64,000 bases of DNA from Actinophytocola sp. (GCF_009379765.1 NZ_WHTD01000003.1:51512-115511), one strand, 5' to 3'; counted from the stretch's first letter, positions 35,861 through 45,000 are shown. Notes: generated by a model not told the origin, from the letters alone. Numbers and translations are program-made.

Positions 35861-36976
35861 TTAGTTGAGGAATTCGGTCAACGCCGTGTGGGGGAGGTTG
35901 TGGGCCTCTGCTACGGGGGCGTTCGTCAGGGCGCCCGCGTGGGTGTTCAGGCCCAGGGCCAAGGCGGCATCCGCCGTCAGGGCGTCGTGCCAGCCCTGGT
36001 TCGCCAGCGCCACCGCATACGGCAGCGTCACGTTCGTGAGCGCGTAGGTCGACGTCCTCGGCACCGCGCCCGGCATGTTGGCAACGCAGTAGAAGACCGA
36101 GTCGTGGACCAGGTAGGTCGGGTCGGCATGCGTCGTGGGCTTCGAGTCCGCGAAGCAGCCGCCCTGGTCGATCGCGATGTCCACCAGCACCGAGCCCGGC
36201 TTCATCCGGGCCACCAGCTCGTTGCTGACCAGCTTCGGCGCCCGCGCGCCCGGCACCAGCACCGCGCCGATCACCAGGTCGGCATCGCGAGCCGCCTGCT
36301 CCACCGCGTACTTGTTCGACGTGACCGTGCGGATCTGGCCGCGGAACTGGTGGTCGATCTGGCGCAGCCGGTCCACGTTGGTATCCAGAACCTGGACGCT
36401 CGCGCCCATGCCCAGCGCGATCGTCGCCGCGTTGAGCCCGGCCACACCGCCGCCGATGACCACGACCCGCGCCGGCGCGACACCCGGTACGCCGCCCGGG
36501 AGGACCCCTCGGCCTCCCGACGGACGCATCAGCGAGTACGCCCCGACCTGCGGCGCGAGCCGGCCGGCCACCTCCGACATCGGCGCCAGCAGCGGCAGCG
36601 CCCCGGACGGCGTCTGCACCGTCTCGTAGGCGACCGCCGTCGTGCCGGCCGCCATCAGCGCCTTCGTCAGCGCCTCGTCCGCCGCCAGGTGCAGGTAGGT
36701 GAACAGCACCTGGTCCGACCGAAGCCGCGGGTACTCCTCCTCGATCGGCTCCTTCACCTTGAGCACGAGGTCGCCCTCGGCCCACACGTCATCCGCCGAG
36801 GCCAGCACCTTCGCGCCGGCCGCGAGGAACTCCTCGTCCGGGATCGACGAGCCCGCCCCGGCGTCAGCCTCCACGAACACGTCGTGCCCGTGCGTCGTCA
36901 GCTCGTGCACCCCCGCGGGTGTCAGCGCCACGCGATATTCGTGGTTCTTGATCTCACGGGGAACGGCGACCTTCAC
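35861..36976 (-). CDS. ald: alanine dehydrogenase
   Basis: Catalyses reversible NAD-dependent oxidative deamination of L-alanine to pyruvate and ammonia. The 371-residue protein has the conserved N-terminus MKVAVPREIKNHEYRVALTP, the substrate-binding Lys in KVKEPI, the catalytic His in TYLHLAAD and the Rossmann motif VVIGGGVAGLNAA. Residues DIAIDQGGCFADSKPTTH and the C-terminal HAGALTNAPVAEAH also match. It follows the PucR-type regulator gene on the same strand, with 133 bp between; that gap should contain its own promoter. Behind it lies the plus-strand T-tract hairpin. The assignment is firm. Confidence 0.97.
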   Translation of the reverse strand: MKVAVPREIKNHEYRVALTPAGVHELTTHGHDVFVEADAGAGSSIPDEEFLAAGAKVLASADDVWAEGDLVLKVKEPIEEEYPRLRSDQVLFTYLHLAADEALTKALMAAGTTAVAYETVQTPSGALPLLAPMSEVAGRLAPQVGAYSLMRPSGGRGVLPGGVPGVAPARVVVIGGGVAGLNAATIALGMGASVQVLDTNVDRLRQIDHQFRGQIRTVTSNKYAVEQAARDADLVIGAVLVPGARAPKLVSNELVARMKPGSVLVDIAIDQGGCFADSKPTTHADPTYLVHDSVFYCVANMPGAVPRTSTYALTNVTLPYAVALANQGWHDALTADAALALGLNTHAGALTNAPVAEAHNLPHTALTEFLN

Positions 36977-37109
36977 GACTTCCTCCCGACTAGGCCAGAT
37001 GGGTGTTATGGACCACAGTGAAGTAACGATGCGTGATAGTCATCGTCCTCCGGGCACCAGAATGACGCCAATCGCTCGTGCCCGGGGCACAAGAACGCTG
37101 GAGCTTGGC

Positions 37110-38666
37110 TCAACGCCACCGCAACGCCGTCAGCTGGATGAGCAGGGCCAACCGCACGTCCGGATCGTCCAGATCGACGCCGGCCAGCTCGGCGAGCCTC
37201 GTCATCCGGTACCGCAGGGTGTTGGGGTGGATCCGCAGCGACCGGCTCGCCGCCCGCGGATCGCCGGGGTGCCGCAGCCACTCGTACAGGGTGTCCGCGT
37301 ACGAGGTGCCGGAGCTCTCGTCCTGCGCGCGCAGCACCGACAGCGGCCCGAACTCGGTGACCCCCGCGTTCGCCGCGGCCACCGCCGCGCGGTGCAGCAC
37401 CAGCACCGGCCAGGCCTGCTCGTGGCTGGTCACCGGACCGTCGAGGAGCCCGGCCCGCAGCAGCGACAGCGTCTCCTCGGCCAGTGCCATCGAGTTGGCG
37501 AGGTCGGCGAGGCGCACCGCGGGCCCGGCCGCGACCAGCGGCGGCGTGCGGTCCCCGGTCAACGCCGCCCGCAGTGCCGGCCAGCCGCCCTCGCCGTCCC
37601 GGTCCGGCACCACGGCGTAGAGCGCGTCGTGCAGCTCCGCCACGGCCGGCCCGCGCCCGACCCCCGCGGTGATCCGTTCCCACAGCGCGAGCCGCATGCC
37701 CTCGGCGCCGAGCGGGTCGTCGGCCCGCGTCGCGATCGCGACGACCCGGTGCGGCTCGTCGTCGAGGTTCAGCTCGGCCGCCGCCAGCCGGATGCTGCCC
37801 CGGCCCTCGAGCACGGCCTTCACGAGCTCGGCCGACCGGCGGCGCTCGGCGTCCTCGGTGGCCCGCCTGCGCAACAGGTGCAGCGCGACCACCGGCGCGG
37901 TGTCGGCGAACGCGGCCGCCCGCTCGTCGGCCACCGGCCCGGTGACCACCGCCCACATCGAGCCGAGCAGCTCACCGCCCATCCGGATGGGCACGATCAG
38001 CCGGGGCAGCGTGCCGTCCTGCTGCGCCGGCACGAAGATCGTCGTCCGGCCGCGGGACAGCTCGCGGAACACGCCACGCGAGCGGAACCGGGCGAGCACG
38101 TCGTCGGGCACCCGGCGGCCCATGATCGTCGACACGCGGGCGGAGTCGGTGCGGTCCTGCCGCGCGGAGTAGGCGAGCACCCGCGAGTTGGCGTCCTCGA
38201 TCGTCACCGGCGCGTCGACGACCGCCGCGGCCGCGTCCGCGAGCCGGAAGAGGTCGCCGAGGCCACTCGCCCGGGTGTCACCCATCCGGCCGGCCTCGAG
38301 CTCGTCGGCCGCCGCGTCGAGCACGGAGCGCAACAGCCACACGACCTGCGCCCAGGCGGCCGCGCCGTGCACCTCGACGATCGCGACCCCGGCGGCCTCC
38401 GCCGCGGACCGCACGGCGCTGCGGGCGGGCAGCGGCGGCTTGAGGAGGACCGCGGCCGCGCCCTGCGCCCCGCAGTGCCGGATGAGCTCGACCGCGTCCT
38501 TGGCGGTGTGCACGGAGACGCCGAGGACCAGGTCGCCGTCGCCGACCTGGTCCTTGCGTCCCGGCTCCGCGATGACGACGTCGCTGACGTGCGTGGCCGC
38601 GCCGCCGAGCCGGACGTGCAGGAGGGTGGGACCGACCCGGTCCACCACGCCCTGCACGGTGATCAT
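37110..38666 (-). CDS. PucR-family transcriptional regulator
   Basis: A 518-residue regulator. The N-terminal purine-catabolism PucR domain spans about residues 1-125 (MITVQGVVDRVGPTLLHVRLGG), followed by a GGDEF-like/CdaR middle part and a C-terminal helix-turn-helix with the hallmark RIHPNTLRYRMTRLAEL (about 480-500). The ATG at 38664-38666 has GGAGGT at a five-base distance; the longer open frame upstream is not coding. PucR proteins usually activate nitrogen- or amino-acid-catabolic genes in response to a metabolite. Its position directly before ald on the same strand makes alanine or nitrogen metabolism the likely target, which is inference. Confidence 0.92.
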   Translation of the reverse strand: MITVQGVVDRVGPTLLHVRLGGAATHVSDVVIAEPGRKDQVGDGDLVLGVSVHTAKDAVELIRHCGAQGAAAVLLKPPLPARSAVRSAAEAAGVAIVEVHGAAAWAQVVWLLRSVLDAAADELEAGRMGDTRASGLGDLFRLADAAAAVVDAPVTIEDANSRVLAYSARQDRTDSARVSTIMGRRVPDDVLARFRSRGVFRELSRGRTTIFVPAQQDGTLPRLIVPIRMGGELLGSMWAVVTGPVADERAAAFADTAPVVALHLLRRRATEDAERRRSAELVKAVLEGRGSIRLAAAELNLDDEPHRVVAIATRADDPLGAEGMRLALWERITAGVGRGPAVAELHDALYAVVPDRDGEGGWPALRAALTGDRTPPLVAAGPAVRLADLANSMALAEETLSLLRAGLLDGPVTSHEQAWPVLVLHRAAVAAANAGVTEFGPLSVLRAQDESSGTSYADTLYEWLRHPGDPRAASRSLRIHPNTLRYRMTRLAELAGVDLDDPDVRLALLIQLTALRWR

Positions 38667-38716
38667 CCGCACCTCCGTCCGCTTGGGGTGATCGTGCCCC
38701 CAACGGGCCGCCGAGG

Positions 38717-39018
38717 CTAAACACCATGCCGGTCGACGAGCGCGCGCAACGCGGCGATCTCGTCGGCGAACGCCTTGCGGCCGGCGCGGGTGATGCTCAC
38801 CCACGTCTTGGGCCGCTTGCCGTCGTAGCCCTTCTCCATGTCCAGCAGGCCCGCGTCGACCAGCACGGTCAGGTGCCGCGACAGGTTCCCGCCGGTGAGC
38901 TCCAGCGCCTCCTTGAGGTAGCCGAACTCGACCCGCTTGGACCCGCGATCGTGAGGATCCCCAGCCGGTGCTTCTGGTGCACGACGTCGTCGAGCCCGTT
39001 GGTCGGGTGCGCGGTCAC
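38717..39018 (-). CDS. winged-helix (MarR/ArsR-type) regulator, frameshift near 38943
   Basis: A small transcriptional regulator of about 100 residues. The first frame reads MTAHPTNGLDDVVHQKHRLGIL, the usual start of this group. The second frame carries RVEFGYLKEALELTGGNLSRHLTVLVDAGLL, the winged helix, and ends with TRAGRKAFADEIAALRALV. One missing base next to the CCC at 38942-38944 links them. The GTG at 39018 overlaps the stop of the upstream membrane gene (GTGA). Pairs of such a regulator with a multi-span membrane protein are common in actinobacteria; the regulator usually controls the pair. Confidence 0.78.
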
Positions 39019-39713
39019 CGCTTCGCCCGGTGCTTGGTGAGCGCCGCCACCGAACCACCGACGATCAGGACCAGGCCGGGGAGCAACAGGTGCTGCACGG
39101 CGGAGGTCTGCCCGTCGTACCAGTCCGCGGTCCAGCCCATCCGCAGGTAGGCGTCGCGCAGGTCCCAGCTCCACAGCCAGTGGTTGGCCGGGATCGAGGC
39201 CACGGCGAACACCGTGCCCACGATCGCGAGCAGCGTGCTGCGTTCCCACCGGGCGAGGACCAGCAGCGCGACCGCGATGGCCGGCAACGCCGAGTAGCCC
39301 TTGATCATGTACACCCCCACCGTCGCGAACGTCAGCGATCCGAGCAGGACGCCGACGAACACGCCGACCGAGCGCTGCCGGTCGGTTCGCCGCGGATGGA
39401 AGGTCCACCCGAGCACCACGGTGGCGAGCGCCGCGGAGGCGAACAGGATCGGGAGGTTGAGCCACGGCGCCGAGTACAGGTTGATCCCGCGGCCGACATG
39501 TGCCGCGATCGTCTCCAGAACCGGCTGCCAGAGCAGGAACCCGGCGAGCACCGCGCCGGCCGCGATGAACGGGATGCGTGTGTCGGTCTCCACGCCGAGC
39601 CGCAGCGCGCGGCGCCGGTACCACCAGCCGGTGAGCGTCATCCCGACCACGATCGTGAGCATCCAGTACCACCCGATCAGGCCGGGGTACTGCACGTTGC
39701 CGAACATCGGCAC
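39015..39713 (-). CDS. multi-span membrane protein, 232+ aa
   Basis: Six to seven hydrophobic segments, no recognised catalytic motif. It forms an operon with the winged-helix gene through a GTGA overlap. The open frame continues upstream of GTG 39713 without a stop and reads DYLTYSVGPGPFPQF, which looks like genuine protein. A CTG at 39767 overlapping the stop of the VOC fragment (CTGA) could be the real start, adding 18 residues. Function unknown. Similar proteins are annotated only as hypothetical membrane proteins beside small regulators. Confidence 0.75.
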   Translation of the reverse strand: MPMFGNVQYPGLIGWYWMLTIVVGMTLTGWWYRRRALRLGVETDTRIPFIAAGAVLAGFLLWQPVLETIAAHVGRGINLYSAPWLNLPILFASAALATVVLGWTFHPRRTDRQRSVGVFVGVLLGSLTFATVGVYMIKGYSALPAIAVALLVLARWERSTLLAIVGTVFAVASIPANHWLWSWDLRDAYLRMGWTADWYDGQTSAVQHLLLPGLVLIVGGSVAALTKHRAKR

Positions 39714-39763
39714 GAACTGGGGGAACGGCCCGGGACCGACCGAGTAGGTCAGGTAGTCAAGGG

Positions 39764-40054
39764 TCAGGCGTCGGTGGGGTGTGGCGGATGATCTCGTCCA
39801 CGTCGTCGACCTCGAGCAGGAGCAGGACCGGGCTGCCGCCGACGCTGGGTGGGGCCAGCGTTCAGCCGCGGCACCTCCTCGCTGACGAGCAGCCGCGCGT
39901 CGCCGACCGCGAGCTCGATGGACAGGACGGTGCCGTCCGGCAGCACGTTGCGGAACAGCTCCACCGCGCCGAACGCCGTGCGGTAGAAGGCGATCGCGGC
40001 GGTCACGTCCCGGACGAACAGGTGCGGCGTGAGCGCGCGGGCCCGGCTCCTCAT
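39764..40054 (-). pseudogene. VOC/glyoxalase-type protein, N-terminal half only
   Basis: Begins MRSRARALTPHLFVRDVTAAIAFYRTAFGA, the first beta-alpha-beta module of a vicinal-oxygen-chelate protein, then GTVLSIELAVGDARLLVSEE. After RLN (about 39853) the frame changes; the other frame continues SVGGSPVLLLLEVDDVDEIIR and then ends. The second module with its metal ligands is missing, so this is a truncated remnant. The ATG overlaps the stop of the PadR fragment (ATGA), which indicates that the two were once an operon: regulator followed by VOC protein, a common pair. Confidence 0.7.
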
Positions 40055-40225
40055 GCCGACTCGCGGTTGCCCAGCAGGCCGGCCGCCGCGGCCACGTCGA
40101 CCAGGCGGGCCAGCAGCGCGGTCTCCCGCGAGGCGGCCTCGCGGCCCAGCGGCGTCAGCCGGTAGTAGCGGCGGCGCGCGTCGTGCGGCTCGTCGCTGTC
40201 CCGCGCCGGCGACCTCCTCGACCAG
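40051..40225 (-). pseudogene. PadR-family regulator, C-terminal fragment
   Basis: The fragment reads ARRRYYRLTPLGREAASRETALLARLV, the wing and dimerisation helix of a PadR regulator. Upstream, after a one-base frame change near 40200, LVEEVAG fits the end of the recognition helix region. The N-terminal two thirds is gone and its place is taken by a plus-strand VOC fragment. Non-functional by inference. Confidence 0.6.
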
Positions 40226-40588
40226 GACGTCGGCGACCAGGAGCGGGCCCAGCAGTTCTGGGTCGACACGATGGGCTTCGACCTGGCCGAGGACTCGCCG
40301 TACGGGGAGGAGCGCTGGCTCGCGGTGCGCACGCCGGGCGGCAACACCAAGCTCGTGCTGAGCAAGCGCCGGCCGGGCTGGTCCTCGGGCGCCGAGCGGG
40401 ACGGCGTGCCGAACTCCCCGGTGTTCTTCTACGCCGACGATGTGGCGGCCACCTACCGCGAGCTGTCCGCGAAGGGCGTGACGTTCCCGGAGCCGCCGTC
40501 GAAGCGGTTCTTCGGCTGGTGGTCGATGTTCGAGGACCCGGACGGCACCCGCTACGCCCTCGGTCAGCGTTGGGGCACCGACGCTTAG
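40208..40588 (+). pseudogene. VOC-family protein lacking its N-terminal strand
   Basis: From about 40232 the frame encodes DQERAQQFWVDTMGFDL, then GGNTKLVLSKRRPG, VFFYADDVAATYRELSAKGV and MFEDPDGTRYALGQ, which is nearly a whole glyoxalase/bleomycin-resistance-like VOC protein. The first beta strand with its start codon is replaced by the inverted PadR fragment. The first usable ATG (40271) is already within helix one. It may still yield a product from ATG 40271 (105 residues), but the joint with PadR shows rearrangement. Its stop is followed at once by the convergent gene at 40585. Confidence 0.65.
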
Positions 40589-41097
40589 GACAGAGCGCGA
40601 GTGATCCAGTCGGCCACCGGGAGGTCCCGGCTGCTGCACTCGTGCGACAGGCGGATCGTCCAGCGCAGCGCCTGGACCATCAGCGTCACCATCTCCTCCG
40701 GCGCTGCGTTGGCCAGGGCGATCTCGATGTGGGTCTTGGCCGCCTCGGTGTCCCCGTGGACCTCGGCCAGCAGGGTGCGCACGGCGGTGCGGACCGGCGG
40801 GTCGGCCTCGTCGATCGGCACTTCCTGGCCGTCGTTGTCGTAGACCTGCATCTTCACCGGCGCGGTGCCGCCGGACCCCAGCGCGGAGACCATCGCGCTG
40901 CACTCGTGGAACAGCAGCAGCATCAGCTCCTGCGCGTCCTCGACACTGGTCGGGTTGGCCCGGAACGTCGCCATGACCCGTTCTGTCGCGTCCTCCTCGG
41001 CGCCGGCGTTCATCGCCGCGAGCGCCGTGCTCGCGGCGTCCACCAGTCGTCGGTTCCGTTCGGGGTCGGTATGCGGGTCCACGGCCACATCTTCCAT
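40585..41097 (-). CDS. hypothetical protein, 170 aa
   Basis: Not recognised. The protein is acidic and mostly helical: NRRLVDAASTALAAMNAG, AQELMLLLFHECSAMVSAL, TAVRTLLAEVHGDTEAAKTHIEIAL and EEMVTLMVQALRWTIRLSHE. No signal peptide or membrane segment. ATG 41097 has no clear Shine-Dalgarno sequence. It lies 20 bp behind the GGDEF gene on the same strand, so they may be co-transcribed and functionally linked. It is a candidate partner of that signalling protein, by context only. Confidence 0.72.
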   Translation of the reverse strand: MEDVAVDPHTDPERNRRLVDAASTALAAMNAGAEEDATERVMATFRANPTSVEDAQELMLLLFHECSAMVSALGSGGTAPVKMQVYDNDGQEVPIDEADPPVRTAVRTLLAEVHGDTEAAKTHIEIALANAAPEEMVTLMVQALRWTIRLSHECSSRDLPVADWITRALS

Positions 41098-41117
41098 CAG
41101 TGTCGGTCGAGCCGGGC

Positions 41118-43280
41118 TCAACCGGCGGCGACCGGTCTGGTCGGATCCGGAAGAGTGGCCAGGTTGTCCGCCGTGACGGGCAGGCCGAACACGCCGCCCT
41201 GGGCGCTCGTCGCGCCGGCCGCGGCCCACCAGTGGGCCTCGGCCTCGGTGCGCACGTCCAGCACCGAGCACTCCCGGCCGCCGGCCACGATGGCCCGCAC
41301 GAGCCGCTCTGTCTCCTCGCGCAGCACCGGGCCGGCCGTGTCCCGACCCGCCGCGCCCGCGCCGTCCGCGGCCAGCGTGACCGTCCGGACGGATGTGTCG
41401 GCCAGCAGGTCCAGCTCGCGCGGCCCGCCCTGGAACCCGCACAGACCGGTCGACACGCCGATCTCGGCCAGGACCTCCAGGTTGTCCCGCGCGTCGCCGT
41501 AGTCGTCCAGCACCGCGGCGGTGTCGAGCCCGATCTCCAGCAGGTTCGCCGGCGCGTCGGTGTCCTTGATCGCCCGGTGCACGGCCCGCACCAGGTCCGC
41601 GTCGCCGGTCTGCAGCCTGGTCAGCTGGAACCGGACCAGCGCGCCGCTCTCCTGCGGGAAGACGGTGCGCAGCTCGGACAGCCGGGCGCACACCTCCCGC
41701 AGCATCGACGGTCCCAACTGGACGGACAGGCCGGTGCGCTCGGCGAGCTCGAGGCAGTCCCGGTGCGCCAGCGGCTCGGCACGTTCCCAGCGCAGCACCG
41801 GCCGCGCGGCGACCGTGCGCTCGGCACCGAGTCGCACCACCGGCTCGTAGTGCACGCTCAGCTGGCCGTTCTCCCACGCCGCCGGCAGCTCCGCGGCCAG
41901 CGCGTCGCGCTGCCGGGCCTCCTCGTCGTCGCGGGCGTGGTAGCCGGCCCACTGCCGCCTGCCGGTGGCCTTCGCCTTCCGCAGCGCGGTGTCCGCCGCC
42001 CGGAAGAGCTCCGTCGCGGACATCTCGCCTGCGCGGCAGCGGACCGCGCCGATGCTGGCGCCGACCCCGACACCGCGCTCGTCGATGTACTCCGGCTCGG
42101 CCAGCTCGGCGTTGATCGTGTCGATCACGTGGTTGAGGTCGGGCGTGTCCGGCCGGTCCTCGATGAGCACGGCGAACTCGTCGGCGCCGATCCGCGCCAC
42201 GAGTGCCCGCTCGCGCGCCACGACGTTCCCCAGCCGCTGCGCGACTGTCCTGAGTAGACGGTCGCCGAACGGGTGGCCGAGGCTGTTGTTGATCGTGGCG
42301 AACCCGTCCAGGTTCACGAAGCACAGCGTCACCGACTCGGCCCGGCCGAGCGTGCTCTCGAGCTGGGACTCGAAGTGCTGGCGGTTGGGCAGGCCGGTGA
42401 GCGCGTCGTAGAGCAGCTGGTGACCGAGCCGGTCCTGCAGCAGCTGCAGCTCACTGATGTCCTGCACCATCGTCACGAAGTACGCCGGTGCGCCCGCCCC
42501 GTCGTGCAGCAACGAGATCGCGAGGAACACCCACGCGGTGTCGCCGTCCTCCTTGCGCAGCCTGCGGTGCTCGTGCACCCGCTCGGCCTCGCCGTCCAGC
42601 ACCCGCCGGTAGCCTGCCCGCACGTCGCCCGGTGTGCCACGCGCACCAGTGAGCTCGTCGTTGGTCAGGAAGAAGTCGTGCAGCATCCGGCCGGCGAGCC
42701 GGCCCGGCGGGCAGGCCAGGATCTGGCTCAGCGACGGGTTCGACTCGATGCACATGCCGTCGAGGTCGGTGATCGCGATGCCGACCGCGGAGGACTCGAA
42801 CACCTCGCGGAACCGGTTCTCGGTGGCGCGCAGGTTGTGCTCGGCCCGCACCATGGCGTTGAACAGCGCCTGCTTGACCTGTTCCTGCTGGGTGAGGGTG
42901 TAGTTGCGCAGCCCGTCCGCGTAGCCCGCGGACAGCGCGCCGAGCATGGCCACCGTCCGCTTGGCGAACTCGGTGTCCGGCGTCTGCCGGAGATCGCCGA
43001 GCAGACCCTCGGTGAGCACGTCGATGGTGGCCTGCAACGCGTTCGGGTCGACGAGGCCCTCGTCCACCAGCCGTGCGCCGATCCGCGTGCCGGCCGCCGC
43101 GGCATCGTCACCGGCGAGCGACTCGAGCAGCTGGTCGACGAGCTCGAGCAGCAGCTCCTCGACCTCCACGACGGCGCGCGGGATGTAGGCCGACGAGGTG
43201 GTGCTCGCGGTCCATGCGCGCGCCAGCTCCTCCCGACGGGCTATCGGGGGAGGCGTGGCGGGCACGGGAATCCTGTCCAT
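41118..43280 (-). CDS. PAS-GGDEF protein with degenerate EAL domain
   Basis: A 720-residue cytoplasmic signalling protein. The N-terminal helical region (about 1-165) precedes a PAS domain (about 168-285), a GGDEF domain (about 288-455) and an EAL-like domain (about 470-705). The cyclase signature reads GADEF near residue 365, a conservative change of GGDEF. The EAL domain has ARPVLRW in place of EALLRW, and LCGFQGG where DDFGTG should be, so metal binding and phosphodiesterase activity are very probably lost. I infer a cyclase or a c-di-GMP sensor. This contrasts with the protein at 5720. ATG 43280 is chosen over an upstream start because homology begins there. Confidence 0.9.
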   Translation of the reverse strand: MDRIPVPATPPPIARREELARAWTASTTSSAYIPRAVVEVEELLLELVDQLLESLAGDDAAAAGTRIGARLVDEGLVDPNALQATIDVLTEGLLGDLRQTPDTEFAKRTVAMLGALSAGYADGLRNYTLTQQEQVKQALFNAMVRAEHNLRATENRFREVFESSAVGIAITDLDGMCIESNPSLSQILACPPGRLAGRMLHDFFLTNDELTGARGTPGDVRAGYRRVLDGEAERVHEHRRLRKEDGDTAWVFLAISLLHDGAGAPAYFVTMVQDISELQLLQDRLGHQLLYDALTGLPNRQHFESQLESTLGRAESVTLCFVNLDGFATINNSLGHPFGDRLLRTVAQRLGNVVARERALVARIGADEFAVLIEDRPDTPDLNHVIDTINAELAEPEYIDERGVGVGASIGAVRCRAGEMSATELFRAADTALRKAKATGRRQWAGYHARDDEEARQRDALAAELPAAWENGQLSVHYEPVVRLGAERTVAARPVLRWERAEPLAHRDCLELAERTGLSVQLGPSMLREVCARLSELRTVFPQESGALVRFQLTRLQTGDADLVRAVHRAIKDTDAPANLLEIGLDTAAVLDDYGDARDNLEVLAEIGVSTGLCGFQGGPRELDLLADTSVRTVTLAADGAGAAGRDTAGPVLREETERLVRAIVAGGRECSVLDVRTEAEAHWWAAAGATSAQGGVFGLPVTADNLATLPDPTRPVAAG

Positions 43281-43338
43281 GATTCTGTGGTCACGACGAT
43301 ACTCAGCGACGCCAGCCGCCGGGTGTGCCGTCGCCCGG

Positions 43339-44139
43339 TCAGCCCTTCCGGGCAACGCCGGCGTAGAGGCCGTCCTCGGACTCCGGGTGTGCCTCGTCCG
43401 CGCGTTCGGGACGCCATTGCGAGGTGGTCACCAGCCCGGGCTCGACCAGCTCGTACTCGCCGACGAGACCGAGTACCTGCGCCTTGGTCCGGGCGACGAC
43501 CTGGTTCTGGGAGCTCTTCATCGCCTCGGTCAGGACGCTCTGCTCGGCGAAGTCGTCGGTGAGGTGGGTGAGCGTGAGGTAGCTGCCGGACGGGACGGCG
43601 TCGCGGTAGGCCGCGAACACCCCGGCCGGGTCGTGCTCGTCGAGGATGTAGTGGCCGATGGTGATGGCGAGGATCCCGACGGGCTCGGTGAGGTCGAGCA
43701 GCCGGCCGGTCACCTGGTCGTTGAGCACGAGGCCGGGCTTGGTGATGTCCGCGTGCACCATCGCCGCGTTCTCGTTGTTCTCGAGGATCAGCTGGCTGTG
43801 CGCGACGGCCACGTGCTCGTTGTCCACGTAGACCACGCGCGAGGCCGGATCGACGGCCTGCGCGATCTCGTGGACGTTGCCCACCGTCGGGATGCCGGAG
43901 CCCAGGTCGAGGAACTGCCGGATGCCCCGCTCGATCATGAACAGGACGGCCCTGCGCATGAACGCCCGGTTCATCAGCGCGAATCGTTTGACTTCCGGTT
44001 GCACGAGCAGCAACTTGTCGACGAACTCGCGATCCACGGCAAAGTTGTGGTTCCCGCCGAGCAGGTAGTCATAAGCCCTTGCCGCGCTGGGTTTCTCGAG
44101 GTCGACCGAGGTAGGAACCCAGTTGGTCTGCTGCGACAC
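43339..44139 (-). CDS. DUF574-type SAM-dependent methyltransferase
   Basis: A 266-residue methyltransferase of the actinobacteria-specific DUF574 (PF04672) family. It opens with VPTSVDLEKPSAARAYDYLLGGNHNF, a family hallmark, followed by the SAM-binding motif FLDLGSGIPTVGNVHE, VVYVDNEHVAV and a terminal GLYAGVARK. Substrates of these enzymes are unknown; many genomes have dozens of copies. The second copy in this window is at 58776. It is monocistronic, with a short gap to the GGDEF gene and about 100 bp to the TetR gene. Confidence 0.92.
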   Translation of the reverse strand: MSQQTNWVPTSVDLEKPSAARAYDYLLGGNHNFAVDREFVDKLLLVQPEVKRFALMNRAFMRRAVLFMIERGIRQFLDLGSGIPTVGNVHEIAQAVDPASRVVYVDNEHVAVAHSQLILENNENAAMVHADITKPGLVLNDQVTGRLLDLTEPVGILAITIGHYILDEHDPAGVFAAYRDAVPSGSYLTLTHLTDDFAEQSVLTEAMKSSQNQVVARTKAQVLGLVGEYELVEPGLVTTSQWRPERADEAHPESEDGLYAGVARKG

Positions 44140-44241
44140 CGTTCACCTCTCCGTTTCGGATCCGTGACCGAAACACTACTAACCGAACTGGGCCACTCGG
44201 GGGCGGGTCACCCGGATGGACGAACGAATTTGTAAGCGGTT

Positions 44242-44826
44242 TCAGCCGGCGGGTGAAAGGTCGGATGGCTCGCCGACCTGAGTCCTGGCCAAGGCGCCGA
44301 GCGCCATTTCGCGCAGCATGGTCGCCATTCCGTCGCGACCGAGGTGCCGGCTGTGCGGTGTGGAGTTGATGAGGCCGAAAACCGCGTGCGCGGCGGCACG
44401 TGCGGTGGGCTCGCCGACGGCCGGTGCGGTGTCCCGGATGGCCTGTACCCACACCTCGACGTAGCGCCGTTGCAGGGCCCGCACCCTGCGCCGGTCCGGC
44501 TCGGTCAGGTTGCCGAGGTTGCGCTCCTGCACGGTGATCAGCGAGGGGTTGTCGAGCGCGAAGTCGACGTGGAAGCGGACCAGCTCGCCCAGCACCCCGG
44601 CCGGCTCGCTCGCGTCCCGGCGTTCTTGGCCGCCCGTCAACAAGACCTCGCTGATCGAGGTGAGCATCTCGCCCAACATCGCGTCCTTGCTGCGGAAGTG
44701 CCGGTAGAGGGCGGGGCCGGAGACGCCGACGGCCGCCCCGATCTCGTCGATGCCCACCCCGTGAAACCCGTGCCGGGCAAAGAGTTCCGCGGCGGCGGCG
44801 AGGATCTGCTCCCTGCGGGTCGGCAC
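44242..44826 (-). CDS. TetR-family regulator, probable repressor of the leucine-catabolic operon
   Basis: A 194-residue TetR protein. The helix-turn-helix spans about residues 24-46 (GVGIDEIGAAVGVSGPALYRHF). The effector part includes LVRFHVDFALDNPSLITVQERNL and RVRALQRRYVEVW, which resembles regulators of short-chain acyl-CoA metabolism. GTG 44826 is followed upstream by the 18-bp palindrome at 44846-44863, and related TTAGC/TTAAC palindromes precede the liu operon at 46867-46911. I infer autorepression and repression of that operon, with an acyl-CoA as inducer. AccR/PccD-type regulators in streptomycetes are the analogy. Confidence 0.88.
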   Translation of the reverse strand: MPTRREQILAAAAELFARHGFHGVGIDEIGAAVGVSGPALYRHFRSKDAMLGEMLTSISEVLLTGGQERRDASEPAGVLGELVRFHVDFALDNPSLITVQERNLGNLTEPDRRRVRALQRRYVEVWVQAIRDTAPAVGEPTARAAAHAVFGLINSTPHSRHLGRDGMATMLREMALGALARTQVGEPSDLSPAG

Positions 44827-44845
44827 CCGGTCATCGTAACCGGCC

Positions 44846-44863
44846 GGTTAGCGGGCGCTAACC
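44846..44863. promoter_or_regulatory. TetR operator palindrome GGTTAGCGGGCGCTAACC
   Basis: Arms GGTTAGCG and CGCTAACC are perfectly complementary around two bases. The site lies 19 bp before the TetR start codon. The same half-sites recur before liuB. Confidence 0.75.
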
Positions 44864-45000
44864 AGGCCCGTGCCGGGGCGCGCCGGACTGGGCCGTTCGC
44901 CTCGGAATCTGGCAACGGTAAGGACTGACGAGGCGATTCCCGGCCGGCGCGGCACGACCGATCATCGAGCACATCGGGAACCCCTGCCCCGGAGGTAACT

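Noticed and set aside
35404..35868. Open frames of 146-171 codons in the repeat-rich region
   Set aside because: They run through tandem repeats and hairpins in several frames alike, lack ribosome binding sites and change with repeat unit boundaries.
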